This document shows, piece after piece, positions 18,678-19,386 of a DNA stretch of 19,386 bases. Made by a program: the position numbers and the translations under genes. Under the pieces are notes generated by a model. That model was not told where the DNA came from and searched no databases. It saw nothing but the letters and a program-made list of their open reading frames with translations. The stretch is from the NCBI GenBank assembly GCA_003550305.1, contig QKYT01000019.1, positions 229,464 to 248,849 on the forward strand, given 5' to 3'. Every line of letters starts with the position of its first letter. Position 1 is the stretch's first letter. This DNA comes from Glomus cerebriforme (taxonomy: Eukaryota > Glomeromycota > Glomeromycetes > Glomerales > Glomeraceae).

Positions 18678-18774
18678 CTGGGAGAAAGTTAAAAAATTTT
18701 TTTTAATGAATTTTTACGTTATTTATGAATTATTTGGTAACACAGTAGTACTAGAATAATTATAGTTTACTTAC
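18678..18774 (-). other. probable 5' leader intron of gene F
   Basis: On the minus strand CTGCG is followed by a consensus donor GTAAGT at 18774, and TTTCTCCCAG gives a strong acceptor ending at 18678, 97 bases in all. The upstream exon has no ATG close by, so it would be untranslated and the ATG at 18630 would start translation. Both sites fit the consensus better than several introns in the coding genes. Inference only. Confidence 0.45.
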
Positions 18775-19172
18775 CGCAGATCAACTGCGCCTATTACGGG
18801 ATATCCCTATTTGGTTAAAAAACGTTGATTTTAAACTAGAAATTGTTTTATGTCCAATAAAATTTACTGATCAACTTAATCAATTTTTAAAGACCAATCT
18901 TTACATTTTAATTTAAATTTAACAATAACTTAAAATTGTTGACTTTAAAACTGCGCCATGATATAATGAAAAAAAAAGCTCAAAACTTAGATCAAATTAA
19001 TCAGGTATTTCTTTTGGGAGTAAAGAAAGCCATTTTATTTTATTTTTAGAAATGACTAACAAAAATTGTACTAATCAACGGAATTTTCTGATATGTAATT
19101 CCGATGGTTATATATAGTTAGTGCTAAATTGCCTACTTAAACCAAGATTGAACAATAAACTTTTTAATATGT
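18775..19172. other. intergenic region right of F
   Basis: Contains the likely leader exon of F, with two CTGCG-type words near 18776-18795, and the 22-base element shared with 7199-7220 (18947-18968), whose ATG opens a 13-codon frame reaching a GTATTT donor-like site (about 19003). A possible acceptor TTTTTAG (ending 19049) is followed by ATGACTAAC, a 21-codon frame. A small or truncated plus-strand gene may start here, but I cannot support one. Confidence 0.4.
18947..18968 (+). promoter_or_regulatory. second copy of the 22-base CTGCGCC element
   Basis: It matches 7199-7220 at 21 of 22 positions and likewise ends in ATG. It faces right, away from gene F, towards a stretch without a recognisable gene. 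Confidence 0.4.
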
Positions 19173-19386
19173 ACAAGGGAATCACCCATTTTCTTGTTTA
19201 ACTAAAGTAAAAAATAAAGAAAAAGAGATCTAATAACAAGGAAATCACCCAACTCCTTGTTTCCTAAATAAAAATAAATAAATAAAAAGAAATCTAACAA
19301 CAAAGGAATCCATCTCCTTGTTCTTAACTAAAAAAAAAGAAGTCTAATGCAAGGGAATCACCCATCCCTTGTTTTAACTAAAAAAA
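19173..19386. repeat. tandem hairpin repeat, at least four units
   Basis: Units at 19173, 19236, 19300 and about 19349 each contain a short inverted repeat: ACAAGG or CAAGGG, then AATCACCCA (shortened in unit 3), then CCCTTG or TCTTGT. Units are joined by TTTAACTAAA, an A-rich linker and a TCTAAY word. Periods are about 63, 64 and 49 bases. The array runs to the window edge, so its full length is unknown. Spacers are not unique sequences but variants of one linker, so this is a minisatellite or a mobile-element-derived satellite and not a CRISPR array. Confidence 0.82.

Noticed and set aside
19052..19117. Small frame starting ATGACTAAC after an acceptor-like TTTTTAG
   Set aside because: Only 21 codons, no recognised product and no second exon seen.
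19173..19386. CRISPR-like array
   Set aside because: The linkers are variants of one AT-rich sequence and not unique spacers, there are no cas genes, and the genome is eukaryotic.
1..19386. tRNA, rRNA or other structured RNA genes
   Set aside because: Reading both strands, I found no T-loop/anticodon-like arrangement or rRNA-like conserved block; the hairpins seen are simple inverted repeats.

Overview
The window looks like nuclear DNA from an arbuscular mycorrhizal fungus of the Rhizophagus type (Glomeromycotina). It is strongly AT-rich, its genes have several short AT-rich GT-AG introns of about 60-110 bases, and it is packed with tyrosine-kinase-like (TKL) protein kinases joined to Sel1 repeats, plus a BTB/BACK relic. 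These families are known to be hugely expanded in that group. The species call is inference from gene content and style, not from a search.

Layout, left to right. 1-1529: intergenic, with a three-copy tandem repeat and palindromes. 1530-3817 (-): a broken kinase-Sel1 gene (copy A). 4798-5735 (+): a decayed kinase, head to head with A. 5736-7200: intergenic repeats. About 7218/7361-8762 (+): an open five-exon kinase (C) without Sel1 repeats and with HGD in place of HRD. 9221-9975 (+): a decayed BTB/BACK gene. 10128-11457 (-): an old decayed kinase-Sel1 copy (E). 11640-12110: an island of higher GC that I cannot identify. 12480-15035 (-): the one complete kinase-Sel1 gene (B; five exons, 757 residues). 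15375-15603: a foldback MITE-like element just upstream of B. 16330-17062 (+): remains of a second kinase class, head to head with B. 17665-18630 (-): an intact Sel1-only gene (F). 19173-19386: a tandem hairpin repeat that runs off the right edge.

The main biological picture is birth and death of one gene family. A, B and E share exon structure, and A and B also share 5' and 3' flanks, so they come from a segmental duplication. B remains open from ATG to stop, while A carries splice-site, nonsense and frameshift lesions and E is a skeleton. C shares all four intron positions and phases with B although its protein is quite different. F matches the part of B after the kinase domain, so kinase and Sel1 modules exist here both fused and separate. 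A reading based only on uninterrupted ORFs misses B, the best gene in the window, because it is split over five exons.

I see no tRNA, rRNA, CRISPR array or intact transposase. The functional genes would encode cytoplasmic signalling proteins (kinase, scaffold repeats); substrates and partners cannot be read from sequence.
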